Below the pieces are notes generated by a model. That model saw nothing but the letters and a program-made list of their open reading frames with translations. It did not search any database and was not told the DNA's origin. Positions 1 through 10,919 of a stretch of 64,000 nt of DNA are shown piece after piece (position 1 is the first letter of the stretch; every line of letters begins with the position of its first letter). A program made the position numbers and the translations under genes. Source of the DNA: Hepsetus odoe (Eukaryota; Chordata; Actinopteri; Characiformes; Hepsetidae); contig CM029381.1 in the NCBI GenBank assembly GCA_017165825.1, positions 396,307-460,306 of the forward strand, in the 5' to 3' direction.

Positions 1-540
1 TTGCTTTTGAACAGTTGGCCCGATGTTCTAGAAGGACTGCCTAGCTGTGAACTTAAAGTTTCTTTCGTTTGTGCAGTTCTGTAGTTTCATTTCGTAGAAC
101 GGTCTGTATGTTGCTGCAGGCCTCTTTCCTCAAAGACTTTCAGGAACGTTATCAGGTTCCTGTCAGCAGCTTGGGGAAAGGAGATAACGGTTTGCTCTTG
201 AAGGACCAGCAAGGATCCGAGTGCGTGTCTGTCGGTTTCATGGACAGTGTGCGTCGACTAGCCAGGACCTGTCCTCTTTCAAGAATCACAGTGAGATTGA
301 AAACTGGATGGTGCAGAGAGACTTTGCGTCATTTTGAATGACCTTTCTAAGAAATGTCCATCCTTGCACCAGGCCGGCCTTCATCAAAACCCGTTTTTAC
401 GCACAGTTCCCTTTAGTCCACTATATTTTCAAGCAAAAATTTCTGTAAGCATTAAGAAAAACCCTTCACTTACAAAATTCAGTGCCTCCTCATTACAGGG
501 GACTTGAAGATTACCTTCTTATTATAGAAGGTATAAAATA
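1..540. other. Non-coding, no recognised element
   Basis: I see no gene, splice-bounded exon or repeat in this stretch. The longest open frame (69-341, plus) has no recognisable motif and ordinary composition, so I treat it as chance. Confidence 0.5.
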
Positions 541-627
541 AAAAAACTATTGTAGTTACTAAATTATAGTAAATACTGAAATATAAACATATACCGAATC
601 ATTTTAATTTCATTTAATTGTGACTTT

Positions 628-853
628 TCTTGTCATTGTGAGAACACACAGTGAACCACAACGAAATTGGACCTCTGCGTTTAACCCATACACACACGTG
701 CAGCAGGGGGCAGCTATTGAAAGCGCCCGGGGAGCATTGATGGGGACGATACCTTGCTCAAGGGTACCTCAGGGCAACCTACTGGTAAGGGGTTTGAACC
801 CACAATCTTCCGATCCTGTGACCAAACTCCCTAACCACTAGGCCACCGCTGCC
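628..853 (-). mobile_element. tRNA-derived SINE, family 1
   Basis: The tRNA-like head is at the right end on the minus strand, with A-box-like GGCCTAGTGGTTAGGG and a B box in the GGTTTGAACCC form. The body shared by all copies follows: a block with GGTACCTTGAGCAAGGTA, a block with GCAGCAGGGGGCAGCTATT, and a distal block ending in a CACTTTCACTT-like tail in other copies. It lies inside the older minisatellite. Confidence 0.8.
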
Positions 854-1287
854 TAAATTATAGCAGTTACTGAAATATAGTAAATTCTGAAATTTGAACG
901 GTAGATAATAAATAATTTATAAAAGGCACGGAATCATTTTTCTTTTGGAGTCTTTTGGAGGATCACTGAATAAAAAAGTGATGGATACTGCATAAATGAT
1001 GGCAGCAACTGAAGCATTTATAGTCGATACTGAATAACTTTTAGTTGTTACTAAACGATCGATGTCATCACTGAATAATTCATTGTAAATACTGAATAAT
1101 GCACAGAACTCACTGGAACAGTAAATAACGATACTCATATTGATTTTGAGTAGTTATTGATTCATTTATAGTAGATACCATTACTTTAAACTAGATGAAT
1201 GATTTATTGAACAGTCTGAAGAATTTATGGAAGATGCCAAAAAAGGTAATGTAGCCAATAAGCAATCTGTTGTAGTTACTGAATATA

Positions 1288-1866
1288 CAGTACTGTACAA
1301 AAGACGTATCCATGGCAACCGACGGGATATACATATATATATAATAAAGTTTTAGGCAGGTGTGAAAAAATGCTGTAAACAAAGAACGCTTTCAGAAATG
1401 GAAGTGTTCATCATTTATTTTCATCAATCAACAAAATGCAGTGAATGAACAAAAGAGAATCTAAATCAAATCAATATTTGGTGTGACCACCCTTTGCCTT
1501 CAAAACAGCATCTATTCTTCTAGGCACACTTGCACACAGTTTTTGAAGGAACTCGGCTGGTCGGTTGTTCCAAACATCTTGGAGAACTGACCACAGACCT
1601 TCTGTGGATGTAGCTTCCTCACATCCTTCTGTCTCTTCACTGGATGATGTTGAGATCAGGGCTCTGTGGGGCCAGAAGAACTGATGCTGGTTTGAAGGCA
1701 AAAGGTAGTAACACCAAATATTGATCTGATTTAGATTTTTCTTTTGTTCGCTCACTTTGCATTTTGTAAATTGATCAAAATAAACAATCATTATTTCTAT
1801 TTCTGAAAGCGTTATTTGTTTACAGCATTTTTTCCCACACCTGCCTAAAACTTTTGCACAGTGCTG
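1288..1866 (-). mobile_element. Non-autonomous Tc1-like element with long inverted repeats (TIR family 1)
   Basis: The ends are CAGTACTGTACAAAAG on the left and the inverse of CAGCACTGTGCAAAAG on the right, flanked by TA. Beyond the tips, about 200 bp at each end are inverted copies of each other. The middle retains, on the minus strand, the C-terminus of a Tc1 transposase (motifs LWSVLQDVWNNRP, VPRRIDAVLKAKGGHTKY) but no catalytic domain. The left TIR is interrupted after CAAAAG by about 46 foreign bases (1304-1349). Confidence 0.8.
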
Positions 1867-2135
1867 TATGTCTAAAAATTATAAAAAATATTTGCTACTA
1901 TAGAATTCATTTCTGACTAAATTATAGTCGTTTCTGTACGATTCCTAGTGGTTTCTTGAACATTTATAGTGTTTACTGAATGATCCATTATTACTTAAAA
2001 ATGAATGGTAGATACTGAATAATTAACAGTAGTTATTGAAAAATACCTACTACTTACTGAATAATTTATAGTAGTTATTAAAAAAATACATACTAGTTAC
2101 TGAAAAATTAATGGTGGATTCTGAATAATTATAGT

Positions 2136-2330
2136 AGTTAGCTGCCAGGAAAGAAGAGAAGAGGAAGACCAAAGAGGAGGTTTTTGGATGTGGTGAGAGA
2201 GGACATGCAGGTGGTCGGTTTGAAGCAGGAAGATGCAGAGGACAGGAAGAAATGGAGACAGTTGATCCGCTGTGGCGACCCCTAAACGGGAGCAGCCGAA
2301 AGAAAAAGAAGAAGAAGAAGATTGAATAAT
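2136..2330 (+). mobile_element. RTE-like non-LTR retrotransposon, 3' end
   Basis: This is a 5'-truncated copy. It matches the terminal coding part of other copies here (reading GRRRRGRPKRRF-like, then a VREDMQ-like stretch), followed by CGACCCCTAAACGGGAGC and a GAA-rich tail. No full reverse transcriptase remains. The RTE clade is assigned from memory of the family, not from a search. Confidence 0.65.
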
Positions 2331-2360
2331 TTTCAGTAATTGCTAAATCATTTTGCGTAG

Positions 2361-3861
2361 ATACCCAAGAGTTCAACAAAAGCCTTGGTAAGAAGAACCG
2401 ATGTGCACTATGAAGCACTGATGGATGTCGCCCTGAATACTTACTGCCGTTGTTGTAAAATGAGTCTATACTTGATTTCGTCTTTCTATCTGCAACTAAA
2501 AGTTGAACATGGGTGGATTTAAATTTTTTTTTTTTTTTGCATAGGGGACAAACAGTTGCATTAATTTCCTCCACAGCAAACATTACAGTCTCTGTTACGA
2601 CTTAAAACACTCTTCCCAGCAATACCTTCCTATAATCGAGCAGCATGGACTATAACGTTTATGCAAATTATACTGTATGCACCCAAACTTTCTGTGTTGC
2701 ACCACATGCAGGAACGAAGGGTGTGTTTCATGCAAAACGTATGCGCGCAATAGGTAATACGGTAACTCTGGATAAATAATTTGCAAATGATGGTGACGGG
2801 TGGACAGGTGCTTGTTTCCATGTAACTGAAGCGTAATCATCAGCTGCCCTCAAACCAACAGTGTGCCGGTTTCGTGGATGTGTTCCTACGTCAGCGTGGG
2901 CACAGGTTTCTATGCAACTTTGAGGAATAAGGGATCACATGCCTTGCCGTAACATGCCTTGCTGCCGCTTCAAGCACTCCCAATTTACTGGCACTCTGAA
3001 ATTTCTCAATCAAACGGCATGTGTTGTGTGATATCAGGCCGTTGAGTTCTGGCCCTGGCACGGGGGACTGTGGGAAAGCAGCAGACTGCCTTTGAGAATG
3101 AATCAGCTGGCAGATGAACAGAGACAGCGAGCCCCCCTTTTACACTCGCGATTCAACACACACCTCCACACGGCACTAATGACTGCACCACGGCAATGTA
3201 GTGGAGCTGAATGATGTATTAATTAATGAATTAATCCTGTCCTTTGTGATCCAGCCTGACTGGGGATTGTAGTCTTAACAAGCAGGTCGTTGAGGATGCA
3301 CGTTCTTGTGCTTTCCGCAACAACAGCAATCCGGGGTGGACCATGACAAACGTTTCCAGGGACGTTGATCCCTACCTGTACACACAAGCATATAGATATT
3401 GATTGAAATCTTGACTTATGTGTCACCAGGGACAGTTCCCTTGGAGCAACTTGCAGTTAAGGGTTTTGCTCAGGAATACAACGGTGCCATCACTGTACAC
3501 TGCACAAACAGTGTAAAATGTTAACAGTTGGCATTTCAGACGAACAGCAAAGTCAGGGATATTTCAGCAACTCTATCACCAGGGAAACATGGTGGTGGTG
3601 CTATCAGAGTTGGAGTTGTTTTGCAGGCTTTGGACCTGGACAGGCTGCCATTGTGCCTTCAGTGGATGGGTCTTGCACCAGTGAATATACACTAATCAGA
3701 CCTTCATCCCAGGGTAATGTGCTAGAACCCCAGCAGTGGTGCATGAATACGAATAGTATATGAATATGAATAGTGACCACCATCATTACACAGTAGTTCT
3801 CTAATGAAGAATGGGCCAAATATTCAATTAAAGTAATTTAGAGATATTAGGAGATAAACAT
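2361..3861. other. Intergenic, mostly non-repetitive
   Basis: No gene is visible. A short block near 3430-3495 (TTGCAGTTAAGGGTTTTGCTCAGG) matches a dispersed fish repeat seen again near 29520. The stretch 3000-3250 is non-repetitive and contains AT-rich homeodomain-like sites (around ATTAATTAATGAATTAAT at 3217-3234). Confidence 0.45.
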
Positions 3862-3984
3862 CCATCCATTTTCTGCCGCTTGTCCCAAACGGGGTCGCGG
3901 GGGAGTGCTGGCGTCCAACCCAGCGCACACAGGGCGAGGACGGGGGACACACCCTGGACAGGTCGCCAGCCCATCGCAGGGAGA
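3862..3984 (-). mobile_element. LINE-type 3' tail, 5'-truncated insertion with target-site duplication
   Basis: On the minus strand this carries the widespread fish tail with CGACCCCGTTTGGGACAAGC and a (GGAT)n terminus. It is flanked by the 12-bp direct repeat GGAGATAAACAT at 3850-3861 and 3985-3996. The roughly 123-bp insert is therefore a complete integration event that was truncated at its 5' end. Confidence 0.8.
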
Positions 3985-3999
3985 GGAGATAAACATGAA

Positions 4000-5590
4000 G
4001 TTATGATTTCTTCACTTTCAATTTCACTTTCATAATTGCTATGAACACCTTTTTTGGGCCAAAATGAAATTCTCTAAATATTTTCAAATGGAAGGATTTG
4101 TCATTGATGTAGCAGTGTGTGGGGTAGAGGATCCACACTTGTCACAAAGGGGATAATGCTAGAGGAATATAAAGACTGCCTGCATGTGTCTGGCCCACCA
4201 TGCTGCTCGCTTCTCTCAGTAATTATCTCAGCTCTGCCTGCAGCGCCACACCACAGGGGTCAGAGGTCGTGGGGGGGGTGCCAGCTGCTGAGGAAGAGCT
4301 CGCTGCCCCATTGAGGTGCTCACCTGCTGGGCCTTATTACCTGCACGCTGGGGTCCCCCCACCACCTCCAGCAATAAAAGCTTCGCAACTCAGTTTAGAA
4401 GCATTTCTCAAGCCCAGTGTGATCGTAAAGTATACAGAGCAGGAAAGGCAGTTCAGCATTCAGTGGCCACTTTATTAGAAACCCCTCATTTGTTTTCACA
4501 CTTGCTGGCTGCTTTGTTACAAACATTTGCTTTTGCACTTCTTGGCACTTGATTGGAAACGCTTGATTGGAAATCTTATAGCTCCACTTCTTCACAATTT
4601 AGAGGTTTTGCTGGCATTGGGGCAGTTTGCCATCATCTGATGGTATGTTTGAACTAATGCGCAGTAGCGGTAGAAGAGGCCTAGTGTTCAGGGACTAGAC
4701 CCCACGATCTGAAGGGCGTGGGTTTGAATCCCAGACCAGCAGGTCACCTAGGGCACTAGATATGACTTCCCACTGCCGCACTACGCTCCAGCAGTGAAAC
4801 ATGGTGGTGGTAGTTTCAGGATTAGGGGTATTGCTGGGAAGAGTGTTTTAAGTAGTAATAGAGACTGCAATGTTTGCTGTGGCGGCTGAAAACTAGCATG
4901 AAATGATGAGATTGGCGACGGCTGTCTTAAGCAAGATGGTCCACTTCGTTTGTAATGTACCCGTGAGCGATACCAAGCCATAAAAGAGATGCCACTTGCT
5001 GTAAAACACAGAGCAGTGCAAAAAATCTCATTGGGATTAGTTTAGGCTTCAGGCTTACATGCGATATTGATGGTGGACAGACAAAGCCTTGAGCGCTCTT
5101 GGCCCGTCTCCCTCACCCGTTCAGCTGCTAATCAATAATTCATGGTGTTTTATTAATGTCTCCCAAGAAACAGCACTTTTGCCACCACCGCCATCAGCGT
5201 CGATATATGTCACAACACTAATTATGATGCAGCGGCTTCTGCTCGCAACACACCAGTGAAGACGTTTGGTCTTCGCCTTCAATCTCCCTCTACTGTTTTC
5301 ATCACAGCGGAGCTGGGCTGCATCCTCCGGAGCATGTGTGGACAGTTGAGGGTGTTAATTGCCAGCTGTAAATAATTAATGTCGCTGAAAAACTCCAGAA
5401 ATGCCAAGGAGCCAGAGCCAGCCACCCCTCTTCTTTGATAATATCCTCCTCTTTCTTTAATATTTCCTCTGCCTCTTTTTCTTTCCTCCCTCTACACTTT
5501 CGCCTTCTCACTCCCATAAAGCAGTAGTGTCTTGAATTGTACAACAGCTATCAAATTAAAGATGGAAAACGCACGGTAACTGCATTTTGT
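4000..5590. other. Intergenic DNA with SINE fragment and possible conserved element
   Basis: No gene is visible. A short SINE head with B-box GGTTTGAATCCC lies at 4680-4760. The block 5040-5420 is non-repetitive and of even composition, with several AATTAAT and TAATCAATAATT motifs. It could be a regulatory element but is not coding in any frame. Confidence 0.4.
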
Positions 5591-5619
5591 CATCGACACG
5601 TGTAACTGTCCTGTCTGCC

Positions 5620-5765
5620 ATTTTTTTAGAAACACCTATCCTTGACTTCTATTCACTGGTCAGTTTATTAGAAACAATCACTTTGTGTTTCCAATCACAG
5701 GCCACTTCAATGGAAACAATTAGGCTTCCTCACAGTAGTCACTTCATTAGAAACACCTTGTCCTT
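5620..5765 (+). repeat. Short tandem array, ~41-bp unit (TTATTAGAAACA)
   Basis: Four diverged units carry AGAAACA or GGAAACA at about 5630, 5670, 5713 and 5752. The related phrase GGCCACTTTATTAGAAAC occurs at 4464-4481, so the array probably derives from a dispersed element. Confidence 0.5.
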
Positions 5766-6375
5766 CCCCTCAAAAAGACTTCTGCAGATGTCTTTACTGC
5801 AAAGCTGTTACAGTTTGGTTCAGTTGGTTCCAAACTGAGCCTGGTTTTACTGCAGGCTTTGATACTCCTTTTTATCAGCTTTGGAGAAACATTAACGATA
5901 CCTAAAAGCATTGCAGAGAAGTCCACCGTGACCACAGACTGGGTCATAAACTATTGATGCGCTTATGCGGTGTGGTCAGGCTGATGGATTACATCCCTCG
6001 ATTCCAAGCAGCTTTTGGGCTCCTTTAGGAGCTTGTTGGAAAGGTGGAAAATTCTATTCATTGTATTCATTTATCAGGGAAATATCAATTAGCAAATCAT
6101 ATACTGCCTGTGAAAGAAGCCTGAGAATGAATGTGTGTGTGTGTGTGTGTGTACTATGCTCATTATTTATTGATTATATATTGGCAATTGATTAATAACT
6201 TTTTGAGAATTACTTAACTAATCTGATAAATACAGTCAAGAACATACACTGCTGAACCTTTCGGAGATTCCAAAATGCAATAACACTGAAAACATTGAAA
6301 GCTTATTGGAATTGCTAAATGTATACAATACTCTTCATGATGAACCTCTGTAGACAACCTGAAAGATTACGTGCA

Positions 6376-6470
6376 CTTTTTTCGGCGGTTTCCATTTAAG
6401 GATTTCCACAGCGGATCATCCGTTTCCATTTCTTCCGGTCCTCTGTGTCTTCCTCGTTCACACCGAAAAA
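6376..6470 (-). mobile_element. RTE-like retrotransposon 3' fragment
   Basis: On the minus strand it encodes the same end as the 2.1 and 44 kb copies (a GPEEMETDD-like stretch). It is short and 5'-truncated. Confidence 0.5.
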
Positions 6471-6916
6471 AGACTATATCCCAGCTATGAAACATAGCAG
6501 AGGTAGTGGGTCTATTTTGCTGCCCTTGGACCAGGATGGTAATCTGAATCAGGGAATCTAGGAATACATCCATCCAGTCATGTTAAACAGATGATGGGTC
6601 TTGAAGCAAGATGAAAAAACGATCATCATGCTTTGCATCTGGAGCTCAGAAGACATGTACCCAAAGAAGCAGCTAGTCACGGTATGTATGTGCCTGTAGA
6701 TACCGTGTGTAGTATTATTAGAATATCTGCTCTGTGTTTTAAAATCACACTTCATCCGGAATACCAAGCATGATGGATGAACAGGATCCTGAACTTTTCC
6801 ATGTATTCATTGTCTTTCTTCAGACAGGTTTCATCCACAACTCAGTACCAGCAATGCCACACATTGCCACACCCACCTCTTCGCCATGGAGGGAGCACTA
6901 GTTGCCTGGTGACTGA

Positions 6917-7088
6917 AAGAGAGAGAAAGCGAGCGAAGCAAAGAGGAGAATGTGAGAAGAGAGAGAGAGAGAGAGCAACACTGTCACAGAGAGAGGGAGA
7001 GAAAGTGAAACACGAGTGACAGAAAAGCTGTAAGAGACAGAGTGAGACTGTAGGAGAAACAGAATAGGAAAGAGAGACATAGGAGAGA
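6917..7088 (+). repeat. GA-rich purine tract
   Basis: Imperfect GA, GAGA and GAAA runs over about 170 bp. The open frames on both strands here are products of the biased composition. Confidence 0.75.
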
Positions 7089-7133
7089 CCCACATCCCAT
7101 ATGTTTATTACATTACTTATATATGCTTACATA

Positions 7134-7225
7134 CAGTACTGTACAAAAGTTTTAGGCAGGTGTGAAAAAATGCTGTAAACAAAGATTGCTTTCAAAAATG
7201 GAAGTGTTAATCATTTATTCATCTG
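7134..7225 (+). mobile_element. Tc1-like element, left end only (TIR family 1)
   Basis: It starts CAGTACTGTACAAAAG after TA and matches about 90 bp of the left arm of the elements at 1.3 and 12.6 kb. The rest is missing. Confidence 0.75.
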
Positions 7226-7271
7226 TCATTTAGAGTTTAGACCAAACTTGGCTGGATTTAAGTGAAAAAAA

Positions 7272-7518
7272 AGTGAAAGTGACAACCCTTGTCATTGCAA
7301 GGTCACAGCACAGCACACAGTGAACCACAACGAAATTGGACCTCGGCATTTAACCCATACACACACGTGCAGCAGTGGGCAGCTATTGAAAGTGCCCGGG
7401 GAGCAGTGACAGGGACGGTACCTTGCTCAAGGGTACCTCAGGGCAACCTACTTGTGAGGGAATCGAACCCACAATCTTCCGATGCGGGGCAACTCCCTAA
7501 CCACTAGGCCACTGCTGC
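7272..7518 (-). mobile_element. tRNA-derived SINE, family 1 (near full length)
   Basis: All body blocks are present in order, from the AGTGAAAGTGACAACC end on the left to the tRNA-like head (GCAGTGGCCTAGTGGTTAGG, minus strand) on the right. Confidence 0.85.
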
Positions 7519-7559
7519 GCTTTTTTTAAGAATAGTCAGCTGGTTTTAGCTCTGTCATT

Positions 7560-8165
7560 GCCTTATTAAAGTCATGTCTTAGCCAGATTAAACTCTGTCA
7601 TAGTTAGGTTTAGTTCCATCACAGCCTTCTAAAGGCCATGCCAAAGCCATAGCAAAGTCTTAGCCACGTTTAACTCAGTCACAGCCAGGGTTATCTCTGT
7701 CTTAACCAAGTTTAATTTTCATACCTAGGTTTACATCAGTGAAAGCTGGGTTTACCTCAGTCATAGCCATGTTTACCCCAGCCAAAGTCGGTCTTAGACC
7801 AGTCATAGCCATGTTTACCCCAGCCAAAGTCGGTCTTAGACCAGTCATAGCCATGTTTACCCCAGCCATAGTCGGTCTTAGACCAGTCATTGCCATGTTT
7901 ACACCAGTCATAGTTGGTCTTAGACCAGTCATTGCCATGTTTACACCAGTCATAATCAGTCTTAGACCAGTCATTGTCATGTTTTGCTCTGTCATCATCG
8001 GTTTTAGACCAGTCACAGCCATGTTTACCTCAGTCATAGCTAGGTTTAGCTCCATCACAACCAGGTTTAGCTGAACACATCTTTGTTAAGGTCATGTCTT
8101 AGCCATGTTTACCTTAGTCACAGCCAGATTTAACCCACTCATAGTCAAGTTTAGGTCAGCCACAG
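7560..8165. repeat. 21-bp minisatellite with 42-bp higher-order unit
   Basis: The basic unit is about 21 bp (AGTCATAGCCATGTTTACCCC). In the centre (7739-8074) two variants alternate to give a 42-bp unit repeated about six times. Because 42 is a multiple of 3, the array is open on both strands, giving a 14-residue periodic peptide in each direction (plus: MFTPAKVGLRPVIA; minus: NMAMTGLRPTLAGV). The flanks (7560-7739, 8075-8165) hold more diverged 21-bp units and are not open. I consider it non-coding. Confidence 0.85.
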
Positions 8166-8250
8166 CTGCATAATACAACTAAAATATTTACACAGGCCTC
8201 ATAGCAGTGTTCTTTGGATAATGTGACAATCCTCTTTTTGATGCCATTTC

Positions 8251-8312
8251 TACTTATAAAAAGATTTTTGTTTGCAAACAATACTTATAAAATGATTTTT
8301 GTTTGCAAACAA
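8251..8312 (+). repeat. 31-bp tandem duplication
   Basis: Two adjacent 31-bp units (8251-8281 and 8282-8312), starting TACTTATAAAA and ending TTTGCAAACAA, differ at one base. Confidence 0.85.
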
Positions 8313-8470
8313 GCCTTCAGAAAAGTTTGGAGGTCTATGAAATCTGCTATGAAAGGTTTATGAACATCTAATGTAGCCTTATGAATGCTAGCCTTCAGTG
8401 AGGTGTTTATTGCTTCCTAACAATATCCATATTTTACAGTCTTAGTGTACACGGTGTCCTCTGAGGATCT

Positions 8471-8555
<85 letters not shown>
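8471..8555 (+). repeat. (GT)n microsatellite
   Basis: About 42 dinucleotide units with one early interruption. It is probably polymorphic. Confidence 0.95.
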
Positions 8556-8556
<1 letters not shown>

Positions 8557-9935
8557 ATAACACACCCTTTACTGTAATCTCTAATACGAGAGCCATCGAG
8601 TATCTAAGGGAAACGTATGGCTGCTTGCTCAGTGCAGTATTTGTTGCCATAGCGATAGGCAAGTTATGTTGATATATTTAGCATAATCAGTTTGAATGGT
8701 GTTCAGATGAGGGAAGAGGTCTGTCTTTCACAGGGTGGACGCTACAGCCCGTTTTGAAGATTTGTTGACAAATGGATCGATTTGTTGATTGCAGATCATT
8801 CACTCACTCATGTTTAGCTTTTTTTGTCTTCATATTCAGTCTCACTCCATTAAAACTACCTGTAAAATCATAGTTTTTCTATAATATTCGTCAGAAATTT
8901 TTGGACAAGGAAAATCCTAGAAAGTTTTAATTTTGGGTAATATACCTATCTACAGAGGTGTATTACAGTTTTGTCAAAAATAAATATAGCATTACTTAAG
9001 TGTAATAAAAATGGGAAATGATTTAAAAAGTGTTCTTCCCTCACTGGCTTCCCATTTCAGCATTAAAAGCAGTAGCAGTTAAACAGTGAAAATATAAGAC
9101 TGGGGGAACTTTTATAGTCCTTATAATATGTGTGAAACCTACAAAACGTCACCTTGATACATAGAAAACTTTATAACACATGTGAAATGGTGTCTTATAA
9201 TAAATAATCACACTGTTATTTCCTTATCGTCCAGCCCCACCTGTAGGACAACCATTCATTATCCATAATCTGAACTGTTAATGGCTGTCATGGGGGGCGC
9301 TGCAAAGTGCAAAGACCCTCAATCAAACACCTGGGGAGACATGAAAACATTTAGAGTCACACCTAGGGGGTGTCTGCAATCCACCTTAAAATGCCTAAAT
9401 CCTAAACATGCTTAAAATGTTTGTCTTTGAAAGGGGATAAGATGCAAACCAATTCTAGGAACTGAATTCACAAGCTTCTCCTATAAATTATTTTAAAACT
9501 TTTTCACTCTGAACTCTATTTTACCATCATCAGCATTCACTATAATCACATGCAGGCTTAGCGATGGGTTCAGGGAGGAAATGAAATAGTTAAAATTGTG
9601 TTTGAGATGTCTGGTTCCATAGATGAAATCGAAGTTTGCACGTTTCTCTAGATAAAACTCTAAATTACTTTTTTTGTTTACATTTTACATTACATTTTTT
9701 GTTGCATTTTACTCATTTAAAATTCGTAAATGATCCTTGCAAATCTACTTTGTATCCTCTTTTTTTTTATCTCAGCCTCTTCACGAGGACATGCCCACTA
9801 AACCTCCACTAAACTCCATTCACTCTGAGTCTCTGTTTTGGGCAACCGGCCGCTTTACGCCTGCAATGATGAATTCCTGGGAGGGAGATTTGCTCTCCAG
9901 GCTCTCGGCTCTCCTTTCTCCTCCAGCAGAAGCTC
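8556..9935. other. Intergenic, no gene seen
   Basis: AT-rich DNA without recognisable exons. A moderately GC-rich, non-repetitive block at about 9770-9940 precedes the pyrimidine tract; it is open over only 78 codons and has no motif. Confidence 0.4.
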
Positions 9936-10480
9936 GTGGGTGTTTTTTTCCTTTCTTTTTTTTTCTCATTTGAAGCATATTGGATCTTCGCCTGCTCCTG
10001 CACCACGCAGGGTTCATCTGCAGGAATATTTCATGAGTCGTCATTATTCGCACTCTCTCTCTCCCTGCTCTCTTTCTTTCGCTGCTTCTTTCTCTTTATT
10101 CCACCTGTTCTCTCACATTCCAGTCTATCTCTATTTCTTTGTATGTTTTTCCTATTCTTCTCTCTATTTATACCCTCTTTTTCCCCACTCTTCTCTACCT
10201 TCCCTCATTACACTCTCTTATCTTTTCCCCATTCTCTCTTTTAACTGTGTTTTTTCACTCTAACTCTCTTGGCAATTTTCTTTTTCCTTTGCTTTCCCTT
10301 TCTCTTTTTTTTTCCTTTACTTACTCTTTTCTATCTCTTCTCTGTCTGTCTCTCTGTTTTCTTTCAAATTTTTCTGTTTCTCTTCCTCCATTCTTCTCTT
10401 TTTTCTCTCTCTGTTCATATCTTCTTTTTATTGCTTGTCTTCTGTCGACCACAGTATTCCTCCAACTAAACATTTCTATT
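9936..10480 (+). repeat. Long pyrimidine-rich tract
   Basis: Around 500 bp made largely of C and T on the plus strand (TCTCTCT, CTTTTT, TTCCTCC). Hydrophobic-looking frames on the plus strand (Phe/Leu/Ser) are composition artefacts. Confidence 0.75.
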
Positions 10481-10603
10481 CCTCCATCTCCCTCGCTATT
10501 GCTTTCTAAGCCCAGTTCAAGATTCTCATTTGCATGGTCAAAGCATTTAAGCATTACAAATACTGGTTTATAAGAAAAGAATACTGTGGAATTCTTATTA
10601 TTT

Positions 10604-10725
10604 ATATTTATTTATTTTATATATATATATATATATAATTTATGTATTTATTTATTTATTTATTTATTTATTTATGTATGTATATATTTATATATTTATT
10701 TATTATTTATAAATATAAATAAAGG
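10604..10725 (+). repeat. (TA)n and (ATTT)n low-complexity tract
   Basis: ATATAT runs followed by repeated TTTA and ATTT units. Confidence 0.9.
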
Positions 10726-10919
10726 ATTGTTATTGAAGGTCCACATTTTTCTAAAGATATGGCCTACGGGGTGTTTTATGAGAGGCTGGACACTAAGGAG
10801 GGAGAAAATAACTATTCTGATGGGCTCACCAGATGGACTGAGCTGGGAAAGCTGTGCAGCAGGTTATGATAATAAAGGATAACAATGGAAACATCAGAGC
10901 TATCAGATTGTGTTTAGGG

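Larger units (their letters stand above)
540..2360. repeat. Degenerate AT-rich minisatellite (~21-bp unit), interrupted
   Basis: A loose consensus close to ATTTATAGTAGTTACTGAAT recurs many times at 540-600, 855-1190, 1910-2140 and again at 2325-2360. Copies are strongly diverged. The array is interrupted by a SINE (628-853), a Tc1-like element (1288-1866) and an RTE-like 3' end (2136-2330), and the same unit resumes after each one. The array is therefore older than the three insertions. Confidence 0.7.

Noticed and set aside
7702..8074. Periodic 14-residue repeat protein, either strand
   Set aside because: Both strands are open for the same reason (42-bp unit without stops). No start context, splice sites or non-repeat domain.
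9838..10573. Hydrophobic Phe/Leu/Ser-rich open frames suggesting membrane proteins
   Set aside because: They arise from the pyrimidine-rich tract; overlapping frames look equally hydrophobic and none has a motif.
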